From contig WPIO01000019.1 of assembly GCA_009760855.2 (NCBI GenBank), positions 1,595,001 to 1,657,000 on the forward strand: a stretch of 62,000 nucleotides of DNA, written 5' to 3'. The DNA comes from Cristatella mucedo. Its lineage: Eukaryota > Bryozoa > Phylactolaemata > Cristatellidae. The notes under the pieces are model-generated. The model ran no database searches. It saw nothing but the letters and a program-made list of their open reading frames with translations, and had not been told where the DNA came from. The translations under genes and the position numbers were made by a program. Below, one piece after another: positions 1 to 12,530 of the stretch (positions are counted from its first letter, which is position 1; each line of letters begins with the position of its first letter).

Positions 1-465
1 ATCCACTAATCAGTCGTCTGATCCGAACCCAAAGCTTATGGACCGACATTGACAGGCTGAGGCATGTGTTCAGCCTACACCAGTAGCCTACCTTATCGGT
101 ACAATTCAGGTTCCATGGAATGCTCAGCAAAAGAGACAACGTAGAAACTTGCGGCCTCTGTACCTGGCCAGATAAGGGAGGTCACAGAGAATTGTGGTGG
201 AGCAACGTCACACTAAGTGCATACAGTACTAACCCATGTGGGTGTTCAGCATCACTACATTATTCCACCACACTGGTTGGCCGTCAGGTCTCACACCACT
301 CTGCCCGGAAAATGGGCAACTGCACATGAGCAAGTGATCACCCACCAATCTGGACTTATCCACAGACTAAGCAGGATTTCATTGCTAAGGGCCAGCCAGG
401 TCGTGTGACCCTACTGGTGCTGCATCGACCAACTTTCTGCTTATTCACCAGTGTGTGTAAACACT

Positions 466-468
<3 letters not shown>
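1..468. other. No gene recognised
   Basis: Unique-looking sequence ending at a (CT)n microsatellite. The short open frames have no recognisable domain. Confidence 0.4.

Positions 469-523
<55 letters not shown>
469..523. repeat. (CT)n microsatellite
   Basis: Uninterrupted CT dinucleotide run of about 55 bp. Confidence 0.97.
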
Positions 524-528
<5 letters not shown>

Positions 529-940
529 TCACTTCTCGCACTCGGGAGAAGCAATAACCGATGGCTACAATACCAGTATGTGCGCTCGCCGCCTGCATAC
601 AATACAGCTGCCGTCGTCCCATCCACAACCCGTCGCCATCTAGGGGTGACATCATTCATCGCCGCTCTTGTCGCACACACCCAGGCTGGTGGGCGCTCAC
701 GTGCAGCTTGCCCTTCTGCTTGGCGGGGTAGCCTGAGAGTCCGGCTAGAGGGGTGGAGCAAAAACGTGGTGGACATACCACGCCCACACCAACAGCACAT
801 GTATTTGTTGCTATGGGATGTCGAAAAATATTGTTCACATGCTGCGAGCATTTTAGTAGGACTGCATTGTAGAAAATCCTCTCATTACCCAAACGGATAA
901 ACAGCCTCAGCAGCAGCCGCCATTTTGCAAGGATTTTTTC
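524..940. other. No gene recognised
   Basis: No homology or domain recognised between the microsatellite and the first LINE fragment. Confidence 0.4.
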
Positions 941-1073
941 GGGACTAAGCATCGTACCACCAACGTACATCGTACCAGGCTAAGCATCGTACCACCCACT
1001 TTTCGGAATCTAATTGTATACCCATCCCTTGTACAAATCTTAAATCCTTTAGAGACTGTGCCTTTACTTTGTA
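940..1073 (+). mobile_element. CR1/L2-like LINE fragment, left half of an interrupted copy
   Basis: Matches the plus-strand LINE at 18465-18555 (caggccaagcatcgtaccac, then the region coding PRTNLK.FGDRAFSSYA). The match stops at about 1073, where a minus-strand LINE begins, and resumes at about 2893. The first bases are locally duplicated: ctaagcatcgtaccacc occurs twice, about 36 bp apart. Confidence 0.75.
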
Positions 1074-2892
1074 TAATAATAATAATAATACACTCGATAA
1101 AGCACCCTCAGAGAACTCAATCTCTTTCTAGGTGCTTTACATTTGCTGCAAAGGAAACACGATCGAATGGTGAGTGGTATCATGCTTGATAAACAACATG
1201 AATAACATGGTTAGGGGTGACATGCACAGGGTCAGCATGCAAGTGTGGTTAGTGGCAGCATGCACATTGTCAACATGCATAAACACATTAAGAACTAATC
1301 ACGGGGACTCACTAAATGCTGTGATAAATAGGTGCCTTTTTAATTCTTTTTAAATGTGGTCAAGTCAGGGGATGTTCTGACGCAAGTCAGGAGAGAGTTC
1401 CAGGCTTTGGGAGCATACGAACTAAAGGTACGGTCTCCACAGAATTTAAGATTTGTACGAGGTATAGGTAAACGGTTAGATTCCGAAAAGCGGGTGGTAT
1501 GATGCTGAGCCTTGTGGGGGAGTAGATCTGATAGGTAGGCTTGAGCCAAAGAATGAAGGGACCTAAAAGTGAGAGACAGAACCTTGAAGTCGATCCGTTG
1601 CTTGACTGGTGGCCAGTGTAGGTCGGCGAGAAGTGGTGCGATGTGGCAACTGTGATGCTCACGACAGACAAGCCTAGCTGCAGAGTTTTACACCAGCTGC
1701 AATCACCTGATCGCACATGCCGGTAGGCCAGTAAGCAGTCAGTTACAGAAGTCAAGACGGGATGTCACAAATGCATGGACAAACTTAGACGTGGTATCCC
1801 TATCTAAACAAACCCGAATTTTAGCAATTTTATGCAGCTAAAAGTAGGCAGACTTGATTGTGGAGCTGATGTGGTCGTTTAACGACAGGTCACTTTGGAA
1901 CACGACACCTAGATTCCATCCAGGTTCAACAGGAGATATGCTGGCAGAGTGGATTTTGAGCGTTATCCTTTCCAATTTCTGAAGTACACTTGGCTTGCCG
2001 ATAGCTACTAAGTTGGTTTTATCATCATTCAATTTAAGAAAATTTGGTTCCTTCCATGTGCAGATGTCATCAAGACATGCAGCAAGGGAGTTGAGAGAAT
2101 TCGACGTGCTGGGGGGCTGGGAGGGATCAAAGCAAAGGTACAACTGAGTGTCATCCCCATAAAAGTGAAAGCCTAGATTGTGCTTGGCAGTCACATCGGC
2201 AAGAGGGAGAGCAAAAACCGTGAACAAATCCGGACCAAGCACGGACCCCTGAGGTACCCCGTATTTCAGAGGTATCTCGGATGATCTTTGTCCAGTCATA
2301 TCAATACTCTGGAGTCTCCCACTGAGTTAGGATCTGAACCATTGCAGAGCAGTGCCAGTGATGCCCAGGCGAAATGAGAGGCACTCAAGGAGAACTTGGT
2401 GATCGATAGTATCAAAAGCTGCCGAAAGATCGAGCAAAACAAGCAGAGATACTCTACCCATATATGCATTCCTGAGTAGGTCGTTGTACACCCGAAGCAA
2501 TGCTGACTCTGTGGAGGGATTAGCTCTAAAGCCAAACTGGAACTTACTAGCAAGATTTGAAGTTTCAAAATATGAGTTCAGCTGGTCTGCCACGACACAT
2601 TCCAGTATCTTTGATAGGAGTGGTAGAAGGGAGACTGGGAGGTTGTTGCTCAAGTTCTCTTGGCTTAGTGCTGCTTTCTTGAGTAGTGTCCGGACCACAG
2701 GTTTTTTGAAAGGTGCTGGGACATGACCTGATGCTAATGACATATTAGCGATGTTAGTTATGCATGGCAGTGGCAAATCAATGCAACGTAGCAGCAGGAC
2801 AGTAGCAATAGGGTCCATAGGACTTAATGTCTTCTTTGATTGGGATATGAACTTCTGGACGAGGTCACTAGTGACCTGCTTGAATGTAGACA
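1073..2892 (-). mobile_element. CR1/L2-like LINE, 5'-truncated, nested insertion
   Basis: The 3' end is at low coordinates: an (AAT)n tail, then the family terminal block (agagaac, aatctctttctagg). Reading leftwards on the minus strand are reverse-transcriptase blocks: [40 protein letters not shown] (where YADD is usual), LNDDKTNLV, then the C-terminal segment [10 protein letters not shown]-like to AWNSL. The frame is broken near 2296-2327 and again near 1750-1840, so the copy is dead. Its 5' end falls inside the RT region at about 2890. Confidence 0.85.
1838..2299 (-). pseudogene. Reverse transcriptase C-terminal part (decayed LINE ORF2)
   Basis: Reads [30 protein letters not shown] and [16 protein letters not shown]. 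This is the palm and thumb side of the RT with the catalytic box changed to YGDD. It is frameshifted relative to 2327-2920. Confidence 0.8.
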
Positions 2893-2920
2893 TTTTATGC
2901 TGCCACAGCGTGGAACTCAC
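2327..2920 (-). pseudogene. Reverse transcriptase N-terminal part (decayed LINE ORF2)
   Basis: About 197 codons reading LSPMDPIATVLL, PVSLLPLLSKILECVV, FQFGFRANPSTESALL and [20 protein letters not shown], i.e. RT blocks of a CR1/L2-type LINE up to the first catalytic aspartate. It continues out of frame in 1838-2299. The first few codons (2893-2920) lie across the junction with the older host LINE. Confidence 0.8.
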
Positions 2921-3235
2921 TTCTGACTTGCATCACGACATCCCCTGACTTGACCAAATTTAAAAAGAAACTAAAAACGCACCTATTTGTCACAGCATTT
3001 AGTGGGTCCCTGTGGTTCGACCTTTATGTGCTTATGCATGCTGACACTGTGCATGCTGCCATTAACCATACATGCATGCTGACCATGTGCATGTCACCCA
3101 TAACCATATTATTTTTGTTTGTTTATTGAGCATGCTACCACTAGCCATTCGATCGTGGTTCCTTTGCAGCAAATGTTAAGTGCCCAGAAAGAGATTGAGT
3201 TCTCTGAGCGCACCATATCAAACGTATTATTATTA
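2893..3235 (+). mobile_element. CR1/L2-like LINE 3' end, right half of the interrupted copy
   Basis: Resumes the plus-strand LINE at tatgctgccacagcgtggaa (compare tatgctcccaaagcctggaa at 18555). It runs through the 3' UTR (gtgcatgctgccattaac) to the terminal block gagattgagttctctgag and an attattattatt tail. Confidence 0.78.
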
Positions 3236-3239
3236 TTTA

Positions 3240-3855
3240 TTCTACTACAAATTTGTGCAGAAAGTCAACTGAAAACCAATTGTAGTTTGAGTCATGATTT
3301 TAAACTGCCTTCTCATACCATACATAGAACACTATAACTAAAAGTACAGTACATGATGCTAGCACAGCTTTACTATTAGAAAGGCAGCTTAACGTGCAGT
3401 CACGACAGGCAACTCTAGGAGTTGAAGCCTGGAAGCTGATGGAAGATACCCCGAAGGCTGCATTTTCTCATACCACCGGCCTATCCTCTCAAGGCCTCTG
3501 CGTGGATGCTCCTACTGTAGAGGCCGAATGTGTGTTCAGTTTGCTTGGCTATACCGTATCACGAGCATGGCAATCATATGCTTTCATGCTTTATCTAGAA
3601 TGCAAGAGAACATAAGAAAACGTGAACCTAGAACCTAGAGCATATGATGGAAATGTGGTACGTGCTATCAGACTTAAGGGTAGCTGCATAATAATACGAG
3701 TTGCAGCTGAAACCGGAAGAGCTAGCCCTGGATTACCGATTTAATGGAAGCCGGGAACTATCATGGGGTCATGAACAATATCATATACTTATACTGGTCG
3801 TTGTCTTTGTAATATTCTTGATATCATTAATTCTCTACGACCTCAGCTCTATTTT
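3240..3855. other. No gene recognised
   Basis: AT-rich sequence without a recognisable gene or repeat. Confidence 0.35.
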
Positions 3856-3980
3856 TAATATAATTCATTTGTATAACGTTCTAAGAGAACTTAATCTCTA
3901 TTCTTCACATATGCCACAGGGCTCGGCCCGCGACCTTGACCAGACCTTGGTCGGGGCGAGCACCTTAACCACGAAACCTG
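3856..3980 (-). mobile_element. tRNA-derived SINE, family 1
   Basis: Minus copy: tail (ctaagagaacttaatctcta) followed by the head complement (gaccaaggtctggtc-type block and gcaccttaacc). Compare the full plus copy at 52211-52362. The head end is truncated. Confidence 0.75.
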
Positions 3981-3984
3981 TGAA

Positions 3985-6900
3985 AGCAGTGAAGACCATT
4001 GCTTCACACCACGATTCATACCACTATCATGTCGAAATCAGACTTGCTAGTGAATTCATGTTTGGCTGGTAGTTCGATTTTTAACGCATGCCTGCACTGT
4101 CTAGTATCGCATTAGTCCAACTTCACCAAAGAGTGAAGCACTAAGCGCACAACCCCATTTAAACTGAGCTTTATGCGCCGAAATGCTTGTTGGTTAAGGA
4201 GTCAGCGTTGCACACTGTTTCCACACAGACTGTTGTCAAACAGGTCGCCCCCTTTCGTTTCAACTTTGCTTTGAAAGTGCCTTTACAGGTTGACAGACTA
4301 CCAAAACTGTCAAGTATAGCAGGTATATGCACGTTAGGCAGAGCTCGAAGTAATCGGCATACATTTCTCCTTAATAACCATGTCCTCCTTAATAGGTGCT
4401 GAAACAATACCACAGCTATATTTTAAATGCAGTGACTTTTCCTTCTCCGAAAACCTCATATTACCTTCGTACGAACTTCATTCAATTATTGCAATGGTGG
4501 TCTTATGCTACACACTGCTTGTTGGCATGACTAGAATTGAAGTTGCAGCAAAGTCGGAAACACAATCATTAGGCCGCCCATCCAGCTGATTGTCAATAGA
4601 CTGTCAATATGATAGCATTCGTCCGATGTACAGGAATAACTTGACTGGCTCTGCTATACATGAACCTCCAAAATCCCCAAAGTCAGGCTTTGGAGACTTA
4701 GCTACGACTTATCATTCCTGTCTGACTAACTATTCGTACAGCCGCATGTAAGTAAATGTCGGCAGTCAGTTGTAGCTCTTCTGAGAATTTTAAAGTGTGA
4801 TAGGTCCAACGCAAGACAATAACGGATCAAGGCTGTTTGCATTATGCCATACTCATGCAGACCCGATTCCGTTACTAATGACCACAATTGTTGACCAGAT
4901 TCATATCAGATGCCAGTGCCTACTTAAGCAAATGGTTCGGTTCAATACTCGTGTCATCTGGGATGGGCACGGGATGAGCTTGCTGCTTCTTTTCCAGGAT
5001 ATTCTAAGCGCCCAGAAAGACATGTAGTTCCCTTAGGGAACTACACAAGTGTCTTCAGCAACTCAACCCTATACGATCCAGCTCTTTCTAATGGTTGCTT
5101 GACAAAACGTCACAGTATCTTAATTTGTCGAGCATGAACTAGGGCTTCGGGGTCAGCTCTAGATCTAAGTGTCACTAAAATAATACTAATGACTATCACC
5201 AGCAGCAGTATCCGAATGACTTGATCTGAAGCTGGCAACAAGATAACCCGCATGGCTTCTTTATGAGCTAGTGAGCCCTAACTCTACAGCTCATATTTCC
5301 CTTTTAACAGAACTAGCCTACACTGGTGTGACCCACATTGTCTAATCTAAACCTCAGAGCCTTGTTTGCATTAATGTTAGCCCGTCGAACGAGCATGCCC
5401 TAGCAGTACTTTGTGATACGCTTCACACAAGTTGGACTCGTGCAAGCTGTGTCCTGCTATGCTAGAACTCTTAACACTGCCAGTTGGGCGATTATCAATC
5501 GATTCAAAAGCTTATATCTATGGTGCTTGTAGCAGGGACTTCTTAAGTACCTTACCTCCTCGAACTATAATACCACACATTCTTGGTTTATGTTAATAGC
5601 CGTTAAGCAACCAAGATCAACGGTCTATTCCACCCCTCGGCTGCAGTAACCGTGAGAAACTACCGAGCTCGCAGGCCAACTTGGGTTAGCATGCATGGGC
5701 TTTGGTTTCTATAGGATTTATATGCTGACGATCCTCGTGTGGAAAGGCAAGAAACGCCCCAACGGACAATACGGCTGCACTGAGCAAGTCCTTTTACCAA
5801 AGGCAGGACACTCTTGCAATCGCTCTCACTGCACTACTCGTCGCTGTGCGGAATGGCCCTACTAAAGTTTGCGTGATTCTTGAGGCACAAGAAATCTCAC
5901 AGTCCTCACCCTGTGAGGATGAGGGAGACTTGAGGAATCCCCGCTGGAGAAGGCTCGTCTTTCACGGCGAAGGTTAACACCGGATCGAGGTAGTATAAGC
6001 CCTTTCGGCCGCACACTTAACTTAATCCTAAAGGCAGTAAAACACATCAATTGTCGATCAAGCAAGACGATTACAATTACTGTAAGCTGACCAAAAACAT
6101 GGTCAGTTTCCAAATTTCCTACCAAAACACTTAAGCTTACTTTTCACCGTGCGGATTGATTGACGTTTATTTGATATTTCACATTCTGCTCTCTTGGGAG
6201 TAAAGCCACAAGGTTTTAGTGTTGTCCGGAAGGGCATCAGGAATGAATTCACAAGTATAGAATTCGCGAGTATATGGGCTTGCATATGGGATTGATTATG
6301 GGCCAGCATGCATCTATATTTATTATTATAGAACGGTGCAGTTATCCCTGTTGATCCATCGCGCAGGACCCGAGAAATTGCAAGACACCCGTAAGCAAAA
6401 ATAGCTTACTTTTTGCAAGGATGTTAACTGTCAAGTTGACACTAAAATTCAGTATGAGGCACTCTGACGCATTCATACCTGTTAAATGCTGGTGACAGTC
6501 AGATGACCTTTCCTCTGGGCTGCTGGCCTACCTACTCGATGATAGTTTTGAACAATAGCTAGCTCGCATGTCGACGAAGGCTGCGACAAGTTATTGGCAG
6601 CTTGGTTTCCACCTGCCTGCTTTTCATTCCATATTCTTTGCCGCAAAGCCGAGTTACTCGACCTGGACCTTCTCTTGCCTGCAGAAATGGGGGGGGGGAA
6701 ATAAAGGCGAGTAGAATACGAATAATAATAAGAATAATAATAAATCTTTTTTTATAGTGCCCCAGAGAACCAAAACTCAACCCCTTCAATTTACAGACAA
6801 TTGCAAGAGAAGCAGCAGCAGTCAAGAGCAAATGAAAGCAAGCCACCATGCTGAGACAAACATGCAAAGCACACGCGAAGGTGTTGAACAGCCGCCAACT

Positions 6901-7010
6901 TCCCCCTATTCTTTGTTTAATTTGAAATGGAGCATGCTTAACCAGTGACGGGCGGACAGCGTGCAAGATCAGTGTCTGCGTCGAGTCTTGCCGACCGAAC
7001 AGAGCCTTCG
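3985..7010. other. 3.0 kb with no gene recognised
   Basis: Several short open frames, none with recognisable domains or convincing splice sites. A (G)9 run lies near 6690-6700 and short AAT-rich tracts near 6720-6750. Confidence 0.35.
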
Positions 7011-7015
7011 AGCTT

Positions 7016-7196
7016 TAGCATGCTGACCCTGTGCATGTCACCCCTAGCCATATTATTCATTTCGTTTGTTTTTCAAGCATGATTTTACTTACCATTCAAT
7101 TGCATCTCACTTTACAGCAAATGTAAAGCGCCTAGAGAGAGATTAAGTTTTCTGAGGGCGCTTTATCAAGTGAATTATTATTATTATTATTATTAG
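7016..7196 (+). mobile_element. CR1/L2-like LINE 3' end only
   Basis: The last ~180 bp of the LINE: gcatgctgaccctgtgcatg, caagcatgattttacttacc, the terminal block agagattaagttttctgagg and a long (ATT)n tail. Confidence 0.85.
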
Positions 7197-7199
7197 AAA

Positions 7200-10100
7200 T
7201 TTGCACGAAGCTTTCAAAGCTGAGGCAAAGGAAGCAAAAAACGTCGAAAAAGGCCGGCCAGCTAGAGCGCTTAGCCTAGATTTCCCACTTGCGGACGCTC
7301 CCTCCGATCGAGAACCATAGCCTAGATCTGCCAGATCCCGCACGCACGATCCCTACAAATGCTGGGTGCAAAAGTTCTCCGACGGTATTGTGACGTCATC
7401 ACATGCAGGCACTTGGGCGTGGGCATGATGACGTCATCACCGCGCCGCCGCCAAGCTGCCGAAGCTCTAACAATGTCATCTAGACCTATGTTGATTGAGC
7501 CTCAGTGCCTCGGAAAGGGTTAGTGATAACTCTATGGTAGGTAGGCGTGCACTCTATTCCAAAAATTGCCATGCCGTATGTTCACTATTAACTTGTACAT
7601 TCCTGTTGCTCATGAGCAGGAAATCAATGAAATGCCACTACAAAGTGTCCGGTACGTTTAGAATGATCTTCCGTAAGGCGGGCGAAAGCTAGAAAAATCG
7701 AACGCGCTCTCCTGAGCTCTGAAACCGTATCAAGAGTATATCTCTAGTCGTGGTTTTCCGGGGAAACTTTTAAACCGAATCGTTATCAACTCCGTGCACA
7801 TAAAGCTGCACTGACTATGGCAGGATGCAACTTCGCGCCAGCTGAATTTTCACGGCTACGATTATGCGTCCGATCCTATAAACAGAGGCAAATGATATAA
7901 AAGACAAATTTGCGAGCAAATTACGAGAATCTTCGTCTTGCAGTCAAGCTAAGAGTGACTGCAAAAGACCGTACAGTTAACATGTATGTCTAAATGCGTC
8001 ATCTTCGGCTTGCTGGCAGAAAAATGGGATGCACATTAGGACTGGACACATTAATCATCCGTTAATGGAGCGAAACGTAAAAGTGACATCAGGAGAAAGA
8101 AGATCTGATGTCTTACCGATGCCTGAATTGTGCACGGCTGTCGAAATAGGTGAGTTTTTCTAAACTCGCGACTGGCGTCTAATCAGTGCAGAGTCTGCAC
8201 ACGGTCAAGATTTTGTGAAACTCTTTCGTGCTCTTCGCTTGAAAAGTGTTGAAGCTGCCGTAAATAAAAAATTGAACCTAGCCATCGTGCCCAGACTGAT
8301 GCATATAATTAAAAATGATAAAATCTGCTCTCGATAGCATTTTTCTCTATAATGAAGCATTCGTCGTTTACGCCTATGTTCCAAAACCCCTTTCTTACGC
8401 TTTGCCAGTTACTTTATTTCTGTATACAAGGCTTAAGGCAAGCCTGCAACTTTATCCAGCCGGTAGCGGTTGTTTAACGGAGGCGCTGGGGCTGTCTCGT
8501 TCAACTTTTGTCCCACTCACTGGCAAATGAAGGTCAAGAGCGACTGTAAAGCTGCAGCAAAGCCACATTGAAATTGTACAGCTCACTACATAGTTTATCA
8601 AGCTGCCTTGTTTCTCCTAATCAATGAACTGCGTAGCTGCGAAAGAAATGACAATTTGTAATAATGATAGATGAAAAGCCCGGCTCGTATAATGAAGCAT
8701 TTAATGCTTACTCCGTGCTTTTCATTGACTCAAGACTAAAAGAATGTTTCCTTTATCTCAGCAGTTGAACCCTGGCCTCCGTTGCCGAAGTAATCTGCCT
8801 TCACAGCTGTCCCATTTCAGCCGACCTTAAGAAGCAATTTTTATATTTTATACTGAGATTCCTTATGATATCAATATAAATAAAAATGCCACCCAAAAAG
8901 AACTATATCTTTTTCTAGGACAATTCAAGTGTGTTAAAAAGAAAGCGAATATACTGATTAGTGATTGGAAAAGCGAAATTTCAGCCCTCCATAGTCCACA
9001 AATGAAGATTCGCACTGGCGAAGCTTGTCCTGTGCGGAACAGACGGGTTTCTAGTTTCGCTTTAAACGTCACCAAGTCACCTACGTCAAGTGACGTCTTT
9101 ACATCAGTTGGTAGGTAGAGAAATTTCACCACGAGGCTTTAACCACTTAGGAACTGAAGGGCGTGGTCTCTAAAGGATTTTTCCGGTTGGTAACGAGAGC
9201 AGAGTGACGGACCATTAAGCGACCCTACTCAGATGAGCGAATGCTAAAATCCGTTGCAAGATGTCCGTAGAGAGGCAGCTATTCCGTGACTTCCGACGAG
9301 TCTCATTCTAGCTGCATCACGCTCGAAGAGCGCTGCCACATGCGGTCTTATTGGACGGCGTCCTGCTTCAAGCGTTCGCGGAGCAGCGTTGCCCCGCAGC
9401 GCGATGCCTCATTTGACGAAATGCCGATTTAGAATAGAGGACCTTCGAGGCTAGGACAAACACTAGATAGAACCAATTAAAAAAATCATGGCCGCTCTGA
9501 TTCGAGATGATTCTAAAAGGCGCACGTGCACCGCGCCCGTACGTACCGGTCCTGGTATGCGAAGTAATTTACCAACGATTAGCGCACTTGGCAATGCGTT
9601 CCCTTGGCAATACGTTTCGACACTGTTGGCCCTCAGAGATACGCTAGCGAAGTCTGCGCCATCTTAGAAGCCATGCGATTGAAACGTCGGCGTGCTACTT
9701 CAGCCACATTATGGCTGCTGAGATATTATTCGCGGTCCTTGAACTAGAATGGTCGAGGAACCGGTTGTCCTCTTGCTCATGCGAGCTGGCGCTGCGCACA
9801 TTATCACTAAGCATATCGACTCGCTTTCTTTAAAAACGTGTAAAGTTCCCATAAAGATGTGTCTTCGAAATCCGTATCTTGAGAACTTCGTACAAATGTG
9901 TCATTATTTTTATTCTGTCATTATCTAGGATTATGCAGCATGAAAGCCCAAGTCGTGCAGTAATCTATCGATAGCGCTCGCTCTAGGCGTCGCGCCAAGC
10001 ACTCGGGATACGCTCAGTTCGCCGAATGAGACTTTGTGCACGCTGAGAGCTGCTGGCGCTGCGCAGCACTTTCAGCTCTCTTCACGAAGCGTCGAACGGG

Positions 10101-10425
10101 CTTCTCGATGCTCTGAACGCGAACTCGCGCATAAATCCTCGTCTTATGGGCGCTCTTAATTGCTGCCGCGCTCAGATACCGTTGGAGTGTGTGGGTGCGT
10201 CGAAGCGAGCCTCAATGACACGCTAGCAGCGTTTCGGGGCGCTGCTTTGCCTTTGCTTATTGTCACGCGTCGGCAAGGACTAGTGCGCTTTACGAGCGCT
10301 GCGTTTGTGGCCTCGGAAATTGGGCGAGAAGCGGCGAAAAACAGCGAGTTAGTAATGCCCTTTGAGCTTGTGCGGTTTTCAGTTCGCAATCGGTCGCCAT
10401 ATTTTATCTCACGCAGCCAAACCCC
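7200..10425. other. 3.2 kb with no gene recognised
   Basis: No recognisable domain in any frame. From about 9.2 kb the sequence is richer in CpG. A host exon too short to recognise cannot be excluded. Confidence 0.35.
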
Positions 10426-10429
10426 GTTA

Positions 10430-10560
10430 CTCGTGCTTTTTATCAAGCACGATACCATTCGATCGCGTTTCCTTTGCAGTAAATGTAAAAAAAGCGCCTA
10501 GAAAGAGATTGAGTTGTCCGAGAGAGCTTTATCAAGCGTATTATCATTATTATATTAGAA
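10430..10560 (+). mobile_element. CR1/L2-like LINE 3' end, decayed
   Basis: Matches the LINE end: cattcgatcgcgtttccttt, gcgcctagaaagagattgag, then attatcattattat. Confidence 0.75.
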
Positions 10561-10694
10561 TTTTGAGAGGCTTAGCTGAACCAGGAAAGCATTCGAGGAA
10601 GTGAGAAACGAGAGATTAGCTTCGACGAACGGCTTTAGAGGGCAGATATTGGAAAAACCCAGCACTCAAAATAGGTGTCGGCCAGCGTATCTCC

Positions 10695-11520
10695 TTTACC
10701 GTTTGCGGGCAATCTAGATGTCCAGCTCCGAAGTGACCTATCACTAAACGACCGCATCAGCTCCACAGTCAAGTCTCCTTACTTTCAGGTATGTAACATC
10801 GCAAAAAATTCTGGCTTGCTTAGACAATGATAATCCATCCGAGTTGATCTGCGCATTTGTGACTTCCTGTCCTAACCTCTGAAATCCCTCTCGCAGGTCT
10901 TCCGGTCTGCGAAATTAGACGCTCGCAGTTTGTGCTCAACTTTGCAGCTAGGCTTGTCTGTCGTGAGCGTCGGTGTCACCGCATTAATCCCCTCTCACCT
11001 TTGACCTGCAGCGGCTCCCCATTAAGCAGCGTATCGGCTTCAAGGTTTGGCCGCTGAATTTTAGCTGCCTTCATTCCTTTGCTCCAGCATACCTATCGCA
11101 ACTGCTTACCAATCGGGCTAGGCATCGAACCACTCGCTCCTCTGACTCAAGTCGCGTAGATGCGTAGATGCGTAGATGCCTCGGACCAGCTTCCAGTGCT
11201 TTCGTCGCCTCGCCTTCAGTTCGTATTCGTAGTCCAAAATAGGGGAACGCGATATCGACCAAAGTTACGACATCAAACCCGACCCGACTCGACATATTTA
11301 AGAAGAAAGTAAAAACCCCGATGCTTCTCGATACATTTTCTGGGTCCGCGTGAATCGTCGTTTGTGTATTTATTCGCGCTGAAATGGTGCACGATGCAAA
11401 TGCTATCGCTAGCAATTCGACATGCTTCCTTTCCAGCTAACATCCGTCAGGTGTTCTAGCAAGGGAGTTTCACTTCTCTTAGGGCACTGTGGAAATGTCT
11501 CATATTACTTTTATTATTAT
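10695..11520 (+). mobile_element. CR1/L2-like LINE, C-terminal RT part to 3' end, decayed
   Basis: Follows the LINE in order: a block like aacgaccgcatcagctccac, gcagctaggcttgtctgtcg, the leu/his/trp-type segment, then agggcactgtggaaatg and ttattattatta. Many indels, no open frame. Confidence 0.7.
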
Positions 11521-11524
11521 TACC

Positions 11525-12410
11525 ATCGTTAAAAAATCTCGTCGGCGTCGAATAGCTGCCCGAGAGCAAGCATCCTTCCAGCAAGCTCTGTCTTGACTTG
11601 GATCTGGGCAGTTGATGCGCAGCTGTTGGCAATTAGCTGCCACCGAGTCATCGTTGGGAATTCGCTCGTGCAACGATCGGCCAGCGAGGATAGTTACGGA
11701 AATGGAATCGCCGCAACGTCGCGTTTATCGCCACCGGATGTTTTTATCGACGTTGGCTCTAGCCGTTACCGCACCGTCGCTTGCAGGCGCTCGTGCAGCT
11801 TTGTGCTGTAAAGATACAGACTGAGGGGCCGATCTGCTGTTCGAGCTTCGCTTAATTACGTTCAATTGCTTACACGGACAGACTGCACAGTTCGACGGAG
11901 CGTATTACATTGCTGCGAAAGCATTTTCTCTCACGACCTTCCTGCTCAGACCTCTATCCTAGCTCGGCCTAGACGATGCATTCGGTCGGGCAGCGTGACG
12001 CCAGAACTCCGTACAGCAGATGGAGTCCCTTTAGCTTTAGGAACTCACAGAGTGAAGCACAATCGGAAAAAAGTTCGCGATAAGAAAACACTTCCCCTGG
12101 CTATTAATTAATTATGCATGTATCCATTAGCAGACTGTATTGCCAAGGGAACCATTTATGGCCAATTGGGACCTGCCATTGTTGCATCGCCACCTGCTCT
12201 GGAGTTCGTGGACAATCTCAGCAAATTAAAAAAAAAAGTAATTCAGGCTGCATCAGCGGCAGCTCGGTCCTCGGTTCGCCGTCCAGCGTTGCCACCGGCG
12301 GGGCTCTGACAGCCACTTCTAGCGGGATTCGTCGACCGATTCCTTCATACACTCTGCCGTCGCTCTCAATATCAGCTGCGGCGGCATTGCGGCTGGCCTT
12401 CGTCGCATCG
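11525..12410. other. No gene recognised
   Basis: Nothing identified before the C-run and (CT)n tract. A short attaattaatta run lies near 12100. Confidence 0.35.
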
Positions 12411-12498
<88 letters not shown>

Positions 12499-12530
12499 CC
12501 TCTCTCTCTCGGCCTCTCTCCTGTCTCGGT
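12411..12530. repeat. C-run plus (CT)n microsatellite
   Basis: About ten C residues, then roughly 76 bp of pure CT repeat and interrupted ctctcggc units. Confidence 0.97.
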
